Positions 50,633-59,461 of a DNA stretch of 64,000 nucleotides are shown one piece after another (the stretch's first letter is position 1; the number at the start of each line of letters is the position of its first letter). Under the pieces are notes generated by a model, which saw nothing but the letters and a program-made list of their open reading frames with translations, was not told the origin of the DNA and searched no databases. The translations under genes and the position numbers were made by a program. Source of the DNA: Marinobacter halophilus (GTDB lineage Bacteria > Pseudomonadota > Gammaproteobacteria > Pseudomonadales > Oleiphilaceae); contig NZ_PXNN01000013.1 of the NCBI RefSeq assembly GCF_003007685.1, positions 310,001-374,000 of the forward strand. Direction: 5' to 3'.

Positions 50633-50767
50633 CTGTATGGCCGCATTCTGACACCGTTACCATTGCACCCGGTGATAGACCGCTCATTTACGCTGGATGA
50701 AATAGCAGATGCGTTCCGCTACGAAGAACCCGGCAAGCACTTTGGCAAGATCTGCCTCGAGTTTTAA
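50633..50767 (+). pseudogene. C-terminal remnant of a zinc-type alcohol dehydrogenase
   Basis: About 45 codons, LYGRILTPLPLHPVIDRSFTLDEIADAFRYEEPGKHFGKICLEF, which equals the last part of quinone-oxidoreductase or alcohol dehydrogenases (PVID..F.LDE...AF.....GKHFGK). No catalytic or nucleotide-binding part precedes it. The frame is open back to 50579 but the upstream text is unrelated. It is the stub left by deletion or rearrangement, next to the homocysteine methyltransferase gene. Confidence 0.7.
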
Positions 50768-51046
50768 GCGAATCGAACGGAACGTCATGACTGCGAAGCC
50801 AACAATCCGAATTCGACATTAACCTTTCACCGAATTCTTAAACTTTTATAATCAGACACAGGACTTTATATATTTCAATATCTTGAGCATAACTCAACCA
50901 GCTCGCCACGGTTTATGTCAACCCGCCTTATTGTCGGGAATCCTGTTGTGTGGCACGTTGAACGCAGTAGTTACGCAATAGCGAAACGGATTGGCGCTGT
51001 TGTGGCATTCAGTTCTTCCCAATCTGACGGAAAAAGGACTACCGAA
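50768..51046. other. 279-base region upstream of the CsbD gene
   Basis: Gap between the alcohol dehydrogenase remnant and the CsbD gene. The left part is AT-rich and holds the possible promoter at 50825-50852 (TTTCAC, 16-base spacer, TATAAT). The rest has no gene that can be supported and no clear repeat. Confidence 0.5.
50825..50852 (+). promoter_or_regulatory. candidate promoter upstream of CsbD
   Basis: TTTCAC and TATAAT are separated by 16 bases; the -10 hexamer is perfect. It lies about 195 bases before the CsbD start codon, which gives a long leader. Other promoters closer to the gene are possible. Confidence 0.35.
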
Positions 51047-51238
51047 ATGAACAAAGATACTCTGGAAGGCAACTGGAAGCAGTTCAAAGGCAAAGTGAAA
51101 GAAAACTGGGGCAAGCTAACCGACGACGAAGTCGATGAGATCAACGGTCGCAAAGAGAACTTTATTGGTAAAATCCAGGAAAAGTACGGCTTGAAAAAAG
51201 ATGAGGCCGAAAAAGAGTGGGATAAGCTCACTAAGTAA
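51047..51238 (+). CDS. CsbD-family stress protein
   Basis: Small charged protein of 63 residues of the CsbD family (YjbJ/UPF0337 type). It starts MNKDTLEGNWKQFKGKVKENWGKLTDDEVDEINGRKE, which is the full family signature, and ends with a Lys/Glu helix. Such proteins accumulate in stationary phase or general stress in E. coli and Bacillus, but their action is not known. AAAAAGGA precedes the ATG at 51047. It is followed by an 11-bp hairpin and converges on the FUSC gene. Confidence 0.92.
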   Translation: MNKDTLEGNWKQFKGKVKENWGKLTDDEVDEINGRKENFIGKIQEKYGLKKDEAEKEWDKLTK

Positions 51239-51252
51239 TCGTTGTTAACATC

Positions 51253-51298
51253 TCCTGGCTTGGGGAGTACAGAACCCATTCTGTGCTCCTCAGGCCAG
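51253..51298. terminator. hairpin between CsbD and the FUSC gene
   Basis: An 11-base stem (GGAGTACAGAA at 51264-51274 with TTCTGTGCTCC at 51279-51289, one T-G pair) with a CCCA loop, extended by CTGGC/GCCAG flanks. It lies between convergent genes and ends at the stop codon of the FUSC gene. It has no T run. Confidence 0.6.
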
Positions 51299-53383
51299 CG
51301 GTTCGGGCACTGCAGAAGATAACTTCGGCTGCCCTGTCGCCTCAGCCACTGTTCTGGCGGTTCGCTCCAACGTCAGAGCCAGCCGCTCAAACATACCTTC
51401 GATGGTAATCGTTTTCTGGTCCGGGTCTCTTTGGGCACGAATGGCCTCGAGCAGCCTGGCGCTCACTTCACGAAATGCTGGATTCACCGCACCCCGGGCG
51501 CTTAACAGGTAGGTTTCGGCCAGGGTCTGCTGCCACTCACTCAGAATCCGATCAACCGCGTAGCCTCGATGGTCCTGAATCATCTTCCGCAGGCGAATGG
51601 ATACATGTCCTAAATTAAGCCCGGTGAAGCCCAGGTCCGTCATGTAGCGATCGCTACTCTCAGAGCTCTGATCATAATTGGCCAGCCGCAACAGGCGCTC
51701 CCCCATACGACCATTGAACCAGTTTTCCGGATTGTCGTGATCGTCAATGGCGGTCAGATCACGAGCCGTTGACCCAAGCAGGCGGCGCTGCATAAACCGG
51801 CTGCCCGGCGGGGTGATCAGTTTGAATACCCAATAGAGAATACTGATTCCCACAAACAGGCCCAGTGCAATATTCGCCGCGTTTTCGGCATTGAATGCCA
51901 TGCTGTTACTGGGCTGAGTGATAATGGTGAAGGGAATACAAAAGCCCAGCCCGTACGGCAGCGTGGGGCGATTGGCAAGGGCCAGCAGGCCAAAGAAAAA
52001 AGGTCCAGCCAGAACCAGGATCAGGAGTTCGACATTGCCACTGGCACGGGATAACAAGCCCAACCCATAAATCAGGGCGACGGGAATAGCCACCGTTGCG
52101 CCCATCAGAACCCGACGCAGAATAGGCGTCAGTTCAGCCAGCGAGAAACGGGCGAACATCACGGCAAACACCACGGGCATGATCATGATCATCAAGGCCG
52201 CCGAGCTTGCCGTCTGGATCCAGATTACCGCTCCGATTGCAAAGATCACGGCCGTGCGAAACCCGTTGATCAGGCCAACCAGAGGGTCCCGATGGGTTTC
52301 CAGCATGGGCGCCTTAAGCAACGTCCGGTCATGGCTTTCCAGCGCGTTATAGGCCCGCAAAACCACCACCAGATCACTCACCAGCTCCAGTGCTGTCTTG
52401 GTTAGACGCGTCACGATGGCGGACTCATTCCTGAATCCGGTTCGTTGCTCCAGCAAGGACCTCCGCAGCACCTGTGCAAGCCGGTAACCTTCCTGGTAGC
52501 TGTCTGCGTCCGCGATTTCCCTGAAGTAATGCCGCATCTGGCTCAACACCTCGCTGAACGCAGGTGACACCAGGTCCCCATGATTTCTCTGAAAGCGCCC
52601 CATAATCTGAGATACCGCCAGCAGTGACATCACTTTGTTGCACAACAAGTTAGCGGCCCGGCTCCGACCGGAGCCTTCCGGACCTTCATAGGTCGCAGCA
52701 CTGGAGTCGTCATTGAGTACCACCAGGGTTTCAAGAATCTCGTCCGCGTGCTGGTGCCGCTGCTCGTGGGAGCTTCCGGGCTCCAGCTCCAGTGTGAGAT
52801 AGGCCAGGGTTTTGTTGATCACCTTGCGAGCATTCACACGCAAGCCTTCTTTTACGGTCACTGGCCATAACAACTGGCTGACCAGCATGGCGCACACCGC
52901 GCCAGTGGCGACCTCGCTGATCCGGGCCTGGGCGATGGCAAAAACCGCCTGACTGTTGGTTGTGCTGGCGTCCGCCATCACCAGAATAACGACCAGCCCG
53001 GCCGTCATCCCCGCCATTGCGAACGCGTAGATATAGTTAAGGTTGTGCACCATGGAGGAGGCTGCCGAATTCAGGCCAATCCACAGAGCTAACGAACCCA
53101 ATGCCAGGAGGGGGTACGGCGTCAGAAGCGCGAGCACCAGAATGCCAAAACCGCCGCCAGCCGCCGAACCCACAATCAGGCAAAGCGCTTTTTCGATCAC
53201 CAGCCCGCTTTCCGGGCGAATCTGCAGGAAAATCGCCGCAACCATCGCCCAGTAGGGACGGTCCAGCTGCAGGGCCATCGACACAAACAGCGCTAACGAC
53301 ATAGCGACCACACCCTTGATAGCAAAGATCACAGCGTATCGGTTCGGCGTCAGGAGTTGCGCCAAGAGAGGGTGCAGAGACAT
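51290..53383 (-). CDS. FUSC-family efflux pump (AaeB-like)
   Basis: Inner-membrane protein of 697 residues of the FUSC (aromatic acid exporter, AaeB/YccS) family. It has two blocks of membrane segments, about residues 15-175 and 365-515, each followed by a soluble region. Typical blocks: DRPYWAMVAAIFLQIRPESGLVIEKALCLIVGSAAGG near 42 and FRTAVIFAIGAVIWIQTASSAALMIMIMPVVFAVMFA near 360. It is the pump of an AaeXAB-like tripartite system that in E. coli exports p-hydroxybenzoic acid and other aromatic acids. It follows the HlyD and AaeX genes at 13 and 9 base gaps. Substrate inferred. Confidence 0.88.
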   Translation of the reverse strand: MSLHPLLAQLLTPNRYAVIFAIKGVVAMSLALFVSMALQLDRPYWAMVAAIFLQIRPESGLVIEKALCLIVGSAAGGGFGILVLALLTPYPLLALGSLALWIGLNSAASSMVHNLNYIYAFAMAGMTAGLVVILVMADASTTNSQAVFAIAQARISEVATGAVCAMLVSQLLWPVTVKEGLRVNARKVINKTLAYLTLELEPGSSHEQRHQHADEILETLVVLNDDSSAATYEGPEGSGRSRAANLLCNKVMSLLAVSQIMGRFQRNHGDLVSPAFSEVLSQMRHYFREIADADSYQEGYRLAQVLRRSLLEQRTGFRNESAIVTRLTKTALELVSDLVVVLRAYNALESHDRTLLKAPMLETHRDPLVGLINGFRTAVIFAIGAVIWIQTASSAALMIMIMPVVFAVMFARFSLAELTPILRRVLMGATVAIPVALIYGLGLLSRASGNVELLILVLAGPFFFGLLALANRPTLPYGLGFCIPFTIITQPSNSMAFNAENAANIALGLFVGISILYWVFKLITPPGSRFMQRRLLGSTARDLTAIDDHDNPENWFNGRMGERLLRLANYDQSSESSDRYMTDLGFTGLNLGHVSIRLRKMIQDHRGYAVDRILSEWQQTLAETYLLSARGAVNPAFREVSARLLEAIRAQRDPDQKTITIEGMFERLALTLERTARTVAEATGQPKLSSAVPEPLA

Positions 53384-53396
53384 AAGCGCCGGCCCG

Positions 53397-54257
53397 CTAT
53401 TCGGTGTCCAGATTGATCGAAACCGTCATTCCGGCACTCAGATGTATATCCTCCGGCACCGGGTCCAGGGCGATATCCACCGGAATCCGCTGGGCCAGTC
53501 GCACCCAGTTGAATGCCTGTTGCACCTGAGGAAGCATCTGGGGGTTGCTGCTGGTGTTGATATCGGCAATCCCCCGGGCAATGCTGACAACGGTGCCCGT
53601 CAATTTCCGGTCGCCACCCATCAGTGTCATCCTGGCGGTTTGGCCCACCTGCACCAACTGAATTTTCGTTTCTTCAAAGTACCCGGTGACATAAAACGAG
53701 TCGGCTTTCACCTGAGACAATACCGCTGTCCCTTTATTGACGTAATTGCCTTGGCGCAGATGGAGATTGCTGACGGTGCCGTCTGCGGGCGCCACCACTT
53801 GTGTGCGCTCCAGATCAATGCGTGCCACCTCCAGCTCCGCTTTGGCGAGTTCATGACCGGCCCTGGCAGACTCCATATTAAAGCGGTAGGTTTCCAGGTC
53901 TTCCTCGTTGATGGCCTGAGGGTCAGAAAGCCCTTGTCGGCTCTGGTACCTGTGCCTGGCCAGTTCCAGGGCACTTTGGCTCTGTGCGACCTTCGCTCTG
54001 GCTTCCGCAAGCACCGCCTGATAGCGCGTATCGTCAATGGTGAAGAGCAGATCGCCCTGTTTTACAGCCTGATTGTTCTTCACGCTCAGTTGCGTGACCC
54101 AGCCTGAAACATCCGGGGCAATCGTGATGACATCGGCCCGAATCCTTCCGTCCCGGGTCCATGGCGAATACAGGTAATGGTTCCAGACCCAGCTACCGGC
54201 AACAACCGCTATCGCGACCACCAACAACGTAATACCAACACGCAGTAGCTTTCCCAT
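53397..54257 (-). CDS. HlyD-family secretion adaptor (AaeA-like)
   Basis: Adaptor protein of 286 residues with an N-terminal membrane anchor (about 8-27), the lipoyl halves WTRDGRIRADVITIAPDVSGWVTQL near 35 and VVAPADGTVSNLHLRQGNYV near 155, a short helical hairpin between (near 80-150) and a beta-barrel. It matches the AaeA/EmrA-like adaptors that pair with FUSC-type pumps. The anchor is single and there is no lipobox. AGGGAAG precedes the start. It is the middle gene of the operon. Confidence 0.9.
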   Translation of the reverse strand: MGKLLRVGITLLVVAIAVVAGSWVWNHYLYSPWTRDGRIRADVITIAPDVSGWVTQLSVKNNQAVKQGDLLFTIDDTRYQAVLAEARAKVAQSQSALELARHRYQSRQGLSDPQAINEEDLETYRFNMESARAGHELAKAELEVARIDLERTQVVAPADGTVSNLHLRQGNYVNKGTAVLSQVKADSFYVTGYFEETKIQLVQVGQTARMTLMGGDRKLTGTVVSIARGIADINTSSNPQMLPQVQQAFNWVRLAQRIPVDIALDPVPEDIHLSAGMTVSINLDTE

Positions 54258-54266
54258 GAGTCTTCC

Positions 54267-54467
54267 CTAGTCCCCAAACAGATAAACAATGATCGCCAGG
54301 TAGCACACGAACGAGGCGACATCGAACCAGGCTTCCTTCCAGATGAAGCGGCGCAGGTCCAGACGATGCAACGCCAGCCGGGTGGCAGCGCTCAGAATAA
54401 ACGCCATCGGCACCAGCACCAATAATGGACTGAACAGCATTCCGCCAAAACCCAGTTCGTGAAGCAT
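54267..54467 (-). CDS. DUF1656 small membrane protein (AaeX-like)
   Basis: Protein of 66 residues with two hydrophobic segments (MLFSPLLVLVPMAFILSAATRLALHRL near residue 10 and WFDVASFVCYLAIIVYLF near 48), family DUF1656, which includes E. coli AaeX. It is the first gene of an aaeX-aaeA-aaeB-like operon. Its role is unknown. The LysR regulator AaeR, which is next to this operon in E. coli, is not found here; the upstream gene on the other strand is a hypothetical. Confidence 0.88.
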   Translation of the reverse strand: MLHELGFGGMLFSPLLVLVPMAFILSAATRLALHRLDLRRFIWKEAWFDVASFVCYLAIIVYLFGD

Positions 54468-54623
54468 GCATCCCTTATCGTTGTGTGATCACCTGATAGA
54501 CAATCATGATCCAATTAGCCTCAGAAAGACTATTTTAACCATAAAGATTAACGAAATAAGGCCTGCCTATACTTGCCTTGTAAAAAAATACGACACAACA
54601 AACCTCTGCGAGGTACATTACCC

Positions 54624-54836
54624 ATGACTGACGAAGACACCCTGAATGCCCTGAAAACCGCCTTCACCTTCATGCCACAACCGGTGGAGATCAACCGGTT
54701 CGAATACGGCGACGATGCCGATCGAATTCTGGCTCAGGTGAATTTTGTGCGAGAGGTACTGATCGGCCACGGAATTGATCCAGAAGAAGTGGCCGGGGAG
54801 ATTAATCCGGACGCCTCACCGAACTCCTGTTACTAA
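54624..54836 (+). CDS. small hypothetical acidic protein
   Basis: Unrecognised acidic protein of 70 residues (MTDEDTLNALKTAFTFMPQP and following), no signal peptide or membrane segment. The sequence has one Cys near the C-terminus. GAGGT about 13 bases before the ATG at 54624 is a little distant. It is followed after seven bases by thpR, so it is likely cotranscribed. Divergent from the AaeXAB-like operon. Confidence 0.6.
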   Translation: MTDEDTLNALKTAFTFMPQPVEINRFEYGDDADRILAQVNFVREVLIGHGIDPEEVAGEINPDASPNSCY

Positions 54837-54843
54837 GACGACC

Positions 54844-55380
54844 ATGCCAAAACTGTTTTTCGGACTTGAGATTCCAGAGACCATAAAACCGGACCTGCTG
54901 CGCGTGCAAAAGCCGGTAGACGGGGCCCGCTGGCAGAACGAACAGCAGTTGCACCTGACCCTGGCTTTTCTTGGTCAGGTGGACGAACACCGGGTAGCCC
55001 TCGCCTGTGACCTGGCCCGGAAGGTCACCGCCCCGCCGTGTGAACTGGACGTGCGGGGCGTTGGCTGTTTCGGCTCGCCAGACCATCCGAAAATCCTCTG
55101 GGCCGGTGTAACCCCGGAGCAAGCGCTGTCAGAGCTGCAGCAGAGCCTGGCAGCCCAGCTGATCAGTGGCGGGTTCAAGCTCAAGAACCAGCCCTTCAAA
55201 CCCCACATTACCCTGAGCCGATTCAGAGCCCGAGCGGGTTCCGTGGCGGCGATGCTGAAGGCCCACGAAAACACAGCCTTCGGCACACTACCGGTTAACG
55301 ACTTCGTGCTTTTTGAGAGCACGCCCAGGCCAGAGGGGTCGGTCTATACCGTGCTTGAGCGGTTTGTTTTGGCCCATTAA
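54844..55380 (+). CDS. thpR: RNA 2',3'-cyclic phosphodiesterase ThpR
   Basis: 2H phosphoesterase of 178 residues (ThpR/LigT), which opens RNA 2',3'-cyclic phosphates and was first seen as a tRNA half ligase. Two His-x-Thr-x motifs are present: LHLTLAFLGQV near residue 38 and KPHITLSRFRA near 119, as required. It starts MPKLFFGLEIPE, the usual family start, so the ATG at 54844 is used rather than 54775. It is seven bases after a small hypothetical gene, likely the same transcript. Confidence 0.9.
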   Translation: MPKLFFGLEIPETIKPDLLRVQKPVDGARWQNEQQLHLTLAFLGQVDEHRVALACDLARKVTAPPCELDVRGVGCFGSPDHPKILWAGVTPEQALSELQQSLAAQLISGGFKLKNQPFKPHITLSRFRARAGSVAAMLKAHENTAFGTLPVNDFVLFESTPRPEGSVYTVLERFVLAH

Positions 55381-55496
55381 CTATCTTGCCCTGTCACTTG
55401 CGCAGGCAGAATGCCACCACAGGAGAATGCGCAGAGTGCGAAGAACGTTGCACAAAGTGGCGACGCAGCGCGCAATTAAGCTCCTTCAACGGATCC

Positions 55497-55510
55497 GTTC
55501 CTCGAGGAAC
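55497..55510. promoter_or_regulatory. palindrome upstream of the NnrU-like gene
   Basis: GTTCCTCGAGGAAC is a perfect 14-base palindrome lying just before a TATACT element (55516-55521). It is in the 216-base gap before the gene at 55597 and might be an operator. No regulator gene is close. Confidence 0.4.
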
Positions 55511-55596
55511 CTGACTATACTATCCAGGCCAGTTTGACTTAAAGACGTTGATGGACAACGGATAAACAGTTCACAAATGAAAGGAGGCATTGGCAA

Positions 55597-56166
55597 ATGA
55601 CACTATTGATACTGGGGTTGGTTCTGTTTCTGGGCGTCCATTCCCTATCCATCGCGAACGAATCACTGAGAGACCGACTGCATGCGTCCATGGGCGAGGC
55701 TGCATTCAAGGTACTCTACTCTCTCGCCTCCCTCGCCGGCCTGCTGTTAATAATATGGGGCTACGGTGCGGCGCGCCTTGACCCGACGGTTCTGTACATA
55801 CCGCCCACCTGGCTCCGGCACGTGTCCCTGCTACTGCTGATTCCGGTATTCCCGTTGCTGTTCGCAACTTACTTCCCAGGCCGGATCAAGGCAAAGATCG
55901 GTCACCCCATGCTGGCCGCCGTCAAACTCTGGGCGCTGGCCCACCTTCTGGCCAACGGCATGCTGCATGACGTACTGCTGTTTGGCTCTTTTCTTGCCTG
56001 GGCGATTGCAGACCGCATTTCGATGAAGCGCAGAACCCAGCGCCCCATCCCCGCACTGCCCGCAAGCAGGGCAAACGATCTCATTGCCATCGCAGGCGGT
56101 TTGGCGGTGTATGTTGTGATGGTGATGTGGGCACACCGGTGGTTGTTCGGGGTAGCGCCGATGTAA
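55597..56166 (+). CDS. NnrU-family membrane protein
   Basis: Membrane protein of 189 residues of the NnrU family with about five hydrophobic segments. Blocks: LVLFLGVHSLSIANESLRDRLHASMGEAAFKVLYSLASLAGL near residue 9 and HPMLAAVKLWALAHLLANGMLHDVLLFGSFLAWAIADRISMKRR near 103 are typical, with the conserved HxxxAVKLWALxHLxANG. NnrU was named in connection with nitrite/nitric oxide reduction in Rhodobacter, but its role is unclear; no denitrification gene is in the window. GGAGG precedes the start by nine bases. Confidence 0.88.
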   Translation: MTLLILGLVLFLGVHSLSIANESLRDRLHASMGEAAFKVLYSLASLAGLLLIIWGYGAARLDPTVLYIPPTWLRHVSLLLLIPVFPLLFATYFPGRIKAKIGHPMLAAVKLWALAHLLANGMLHDVLLFGSFLAWAIADRISMKRRTQRPIPALPASRANDLIAIAGGLAVYVVMVMWAHRWLFGVAPM

Positions 56167-56212
56167 TGTGGCGCAGCCAGACCAAGAAAATCGAAGAGGC
56201 CAAGGAGATAAC

Positions 56213-56881
56213 ATGCCCTATCAATTCGAAGACCTGAAGCACGCCTGTCAAGCCGAATGGCAGGCGTATATCGAGCATGGTTTCGTGCGGCAACTGGGCG
56301 ATGGTTCTCTTGCTCCGGAAGCCTTTCAGCACTACCTCAAACAGGACTACCTGTTCCTGATTCAGTTCGCCCGCGCTTATGCCCTGGCCGCCTACAAAAG
56401 CCCGACACTGTCTGACCTCAGGCAAGCGAAGGAAGGCTTACAGGCCATCGTGGATGTCGAGCTGGATTTACACATCAGCTACTGCAACGCATGGGGCATT
56501 TCAGAAGAGGAGCTTGCCAACCTGCCGGAAGCTCGCGCCACCCTCGCCTACACGCGCTATGTGCTCGACACCGGCAACCGGGGTGATCTGCTCGATCTGC
56601 ACGTGGCACTGTCACCCTGCATGGTCGGTTACGGCGAGATCGCCAACTGGCTGAACAACCGTGCACAGACGATTCGTGGCGACAGCAACCCCTACGATGC
56701 CTGGATCGCCATGTACGAAAGCGACGAGTTCCAGGACGCCATGCAGGCAGAGATCCGCTGGCTCAATGAGCGACTGGGGGATGTGTCACCAACACGATTC
56801 GAACAACTCACCCGCGTTTTCCGCGATGCCACCCGGCTTGAGATCGATTTCTGGGATATGGGGCTGCACCTGAGCGATTGA
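56213..56881 (+). CDS. TenA-family aminopyrimidine aminohydrolase
   Basis: Protein of 222 residues of the TenA/thiaminase II family, all helical, which salvages thiamine pyrimidine by hydrolysis of aminopyrimidine. Blocks: QHYLKQDYLFLIQFARAYALAAYKS near residue 42 with the conserved Asp, VDVELDLHISYC near 81, and LSPCMVGYGEIANWL near 133 which holds the catalytic Cys. FWDMGL ends the protein. AAGGAG lies seven bases before the ATG at 56213. It follows NnrU by 46 bases. No thiamine biosynthesis gene is nearby. The thiaminase versus aminohydrolase distinction is not made. Confidence 0.88.
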   Translation: MPYQFEDLKHACQAEWQAYIEHGFVRQLGDGSLAPEAFQHYLKQDYLFLIQFARAYALAAYKSPTLSDLRQAKEGLQAIVDVELDLHISYCNAWGISEEELANLPEARATLAYTRYVLDTGNRGDLLDLHVALSPCMVGYGEIANWLNNRAQTIRGDSNPYDAWIAMYESDEFQDAMQAEIRWLNERLGDVSPTRFEQLTRVFRDATRLEIDFWDMGLHLSD

Positions 56882-56897
56882 TGGCACGGAAACGCGA

Positions 56898-57593
56898 CTA
56901 AAGCCCCTCAAGGTACCTAAGCCCGGGCAGCTGATCCATTTGCCGCTGTATCCAGACCACCCGGTCCTGCACATAGGCCGAGGGCGAGTTAACACTCAAC
57001 ACGTTGGGGTTGGGCAACACCGCCGCCAGGCGGGCGGCCTGAGCCTGGGAGAGGTGGCGGGCCGGTTTGCCGAAGTAGGCCTGGCTGGCTGCCTCTACGC
57101 CGTAGATGCCGGGCCCGAATTCGGCGATGTTCAGATACACCTCCAGCACCCGTTGTTTGGGCCACAGGCCATTGATGGTCACAGCCAGGCCGGCTTCAAT
57201 GACCTTGCGGACGAAGCTGCGATCGTTCCAGAGGAAGAGGTTTTTGGCGGTTTGCTGGGTGATGGTGCTGGCACCCCGCAGCCCCTCACCGGCCTTGTAT
57301 TCCGACACTGCCTTGCGGATGGCATCCACATCCACGCCCCGGTGATGGGGGAATCGCTGATCCTCACTGGCCACCACCGCCAGCGACATCCATGGCGAAA
57401 TCTCCGACATGGGCACCCACTCGTGTTTCAGCGACTGCCTGGGGCTCTCCATCAGATAGCCCAGCATGAAAGCCGAGGTCGGCGGATTCACAAACCGGAA
57501 CAGCAGAATCACCAGCAACACCAGCGCAATCAGGCCAACGAACGTCAGCGCAACAACACGCAGGGATTTGCGAACAAGAGACGCTTTGGCCAT
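56898..57593 (-). CDS. mtgA: monofunctional peptidoglycan glycosyltransferase
   Basis: Family GT51 enzyme of 231 residues, MtgA, which polymerises lipid II glycan strands without transpeptidase activity. A membrane anchor (about 14-34) is followed by the GT51 motifs: VVASEDQRFPHHRGVD near 73 with the catalytic Glu, GASTITQQTAKNLFLW near 106, and KQRVLEVYLNIAEFGPGIYGVEAASQAYFGK near 143-175. The start at 57593 has no strong ribosome site. It is convergent with the TenA gene, single. Confidence 0.93.
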   Translation of the reverse strand: MAKASLVRKSLRVVALTFVGLIALVLLVILLFRFVNPPTSAFMLGYLMESPRQSLKHEWVPMSEISPWMSLAVVASEDQRFPHHRGVDVDAIRKAVSEYKAGEGLRGASTITQQTAKNLFLWNDRSFVRKVIEAGLAVTINGLWPKQRVLEVYLNIAEFGPGIYGVEAASQAYFGKPARHLSQAQAARLAAVLPNPNVLSVNSPSAYVQDRVVWIQRQMDQLPGLRYLEGL

Positions 57594-57721
57594 TGGTGAA
57601 CACCTACCCCATGCTGGATGGACTTGAACATGCATTGAAAGAACAACACATGTTAGCCGACACAACAGGGTTTGGCGGTTACCATATGGAAAGCAGGCCG
57701 CTGCGGGCGCCAGTATTCAGC

Positions 57722-59461
57722 TTATCGGGCTGGAATAAACGCACCGTAGCCCATCTCCTGCCCCAGAGCCGGCGACAGTTGCTCGTCATCCACCGCCAGC
57801 TTGCCGTTGATCAGCACAGTTTTCACAATGCCCGGGTTGCGGTTGACCAGTCGCTGCAGATCAAAGTTTTCCATCTCGCCCCAGGAGACCGCCTCCAGGT
57901 TCTGATCAAAGCCTGCCGGGTCCAGCACCACCACATCGGCCCGGTCGCCCTCGCGGATCTTGCCGGCATCAACACCGAACCAGTCGGCCTGATCACCGGT
58001 TAACCGGTGCACGGCCTGTTCCATGGTCATCACCGGGTCGCCCTCGTCAATGGATTCATGCACCAGTTTCAGCATGCGCAGCGGCAGGTTATAGAACGCC
58101 ATATTGCGGATATGGGCCCCGGCGTCACTGAACGTAATCAGTGAGCGCGGGTCTTTGACGATGCGTTTGAGCACCTGCTTACGATGATTGCCTACGGTGG
58201 TGTACCAGCGGATCTTCTTGCCAAACTCCACCACCAGATCCAGGAACAGATCCACCACATGAATGCCGCGCGCCCTGGCCACTTCTTCAAAATTCTTGCC
58301 GATCAGTGATTCGTCCGGGCAATCGATGATCATGGCGTCGCCAAAGTCCCGCTGCCACACCCGGGGGCTCAGTTTTTCGCCGTAGAATTTGCGGAACTTG
58401 CGGCGGTAGGTCTCGTCTTTCAGCAGCTCATTGCGCTCGACGGCGTCTTTCAGGTCCAGCGCCATTTCACCGGCGCCGAACTCCTCGAAGAACACCACGT
58501 CGATGCCATCGGCATAGACCGTGAATGGCGTGGGCAACACCTGCCAGCGAAAATCACCGCGTAACGCATTGGTAAAGATGGAGGTCAGTTTGGTGAGGTT
58601 GGTCAGATAGGCGCTGCCCTTAAGATCCATCTGGCTGATCAGCGTGGTTTTCAGGGGCCGGCGCAACCAGCCCAGGCACTCCCGCACGTACTGCAGAATC
58701 TGCAACGGTGTCGCCGCATTCGGGGCGCCCTGATGCACCCGGCCGTACTGACGCACCAGCTTGTTCAGTTGGGCGATTTCACTCCACCGGGCATAGGTGC
58801 TGGGCAGGCTCTTGGACCATTCCCGGTCACCGTCCACTTTGTCCCACTTCAGGCACATGGTCGACAGCCCCAGAAACCCGGCGTTCAGCGCTTCCTTGAG
58901 GTGCGCCTCCATGGCCTGCATCTCGTCGTCGCTGGGTTGAATGGCCAGGTCCGTGGCCCGGCTCAGGCCCATCACGCCAACCCGCAGGTCGCTGTGCCCC
59001 AGAAAACTGATGACGTTGGGGCCAAGCGGCACTGTCTTTACATGCTCCACCCACTGCTTGGGTGTCGACCAGGTTTTGTGGGCCTTCAGAATCGGCAATA
59101 CCCGCTCCCGCGGCACCGTCTCTACCCGGGTAAAAATGTCAGAAGCGTCTTCGTAATCGCTGCAAATCATACTCAGGGAACAGCTGCCCACCAGCACCGT
59201 GGTTACGCCATGGCGCACTGATTCGGACAGGCTCGGGCTCACCAGCAATTCGGCGTCGTAATGAGTGTGGGTATCCAGAAAGCCCGGCGTAACCCATTTG
59301 CCAGTGGCATCAATCACCCGATCGGCCTGGCCATGGTCAATGGGTTCCTCCGTCACCCTGGCGATCCGGCCATCTTTGATCGCCAGATGGCGGATGGAAG
59401 ACGCAGCGCCGGTGCCGTCGAAGTAGCGGCCACCCTCGATGAGAACGTCGTAGTGAGCCAT
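57722..59461 (-). CDS. N-acyl-D-amino acid deacylase-like amidohydrolase
   Basis: Amidohydrolase family 3 protein of 579 residues. The metal site HTHYD near residue 66 (GFLDTHTHYDAELL) and GVTTVLVGSCSLSM near 86 are the D-aminoacylase landmarks. Further: SDAGAHIRNMAFYNLPLRML near 449 includes the His-containing C-terminal site, and KIREGDRADVVVLDPAGF near 511 is the small beta sandwich end. Family members hydrolyse N-acyl-D-amino acids, dihydropyrimidines or related amides; the exact substrate is open. It is divergent from an AraC-family regulator that may control it. Confidence 0.82.
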   Translation of the reverse strand: MAHYDVLIEGGRYFDGTGAASSIRHLAIKDGRIARVTEEPIDHGQADRVIDATGKWVTPGFLDTHTHYDAELLVSPSLSESVRHGVTTVLVGSCSLSMICSDYEDASDIFTRVETVPRERVLPILKAHKTWSTPKQWVEHVKTVPLGPNVISFLGHSDLRVGVMGLSRATDLAIQPSDDEMQAMEAHLKEALNAGFLGLSTMCLKWDKVDGDREWSKSLPSTYARWSEIAQLNKLVRQYGRVHQGAPNAATPLQILQYVRECLGWLRRPLKTTLISQMDLKGSAYLTNLTKLTSIFTNALRGDFRWQVLPTPFTVYADGIDVVFFEEFGAGEMALDLKDAVERNELLKDETYRRKFRKFYGEKLSPRVWQRDFGDAMIIDCPDESLIGKNFEEVARARGIHVVDLFLDLVVEFGKKIRWYTTVGNHRKQVLKRIVKDPRSLITFSDAGAHIRNMAFYNLPLRMLKLVHESIDEGDPVMTMEQAVHRLTGDQADWFGVDAGKIREGDRADVVVLDPAGFDQNLEAVSWGEMENFDLQRLVNRNPGIVKTVLINGKLAVDDEQLSPALGQEMGYGAFIPAR

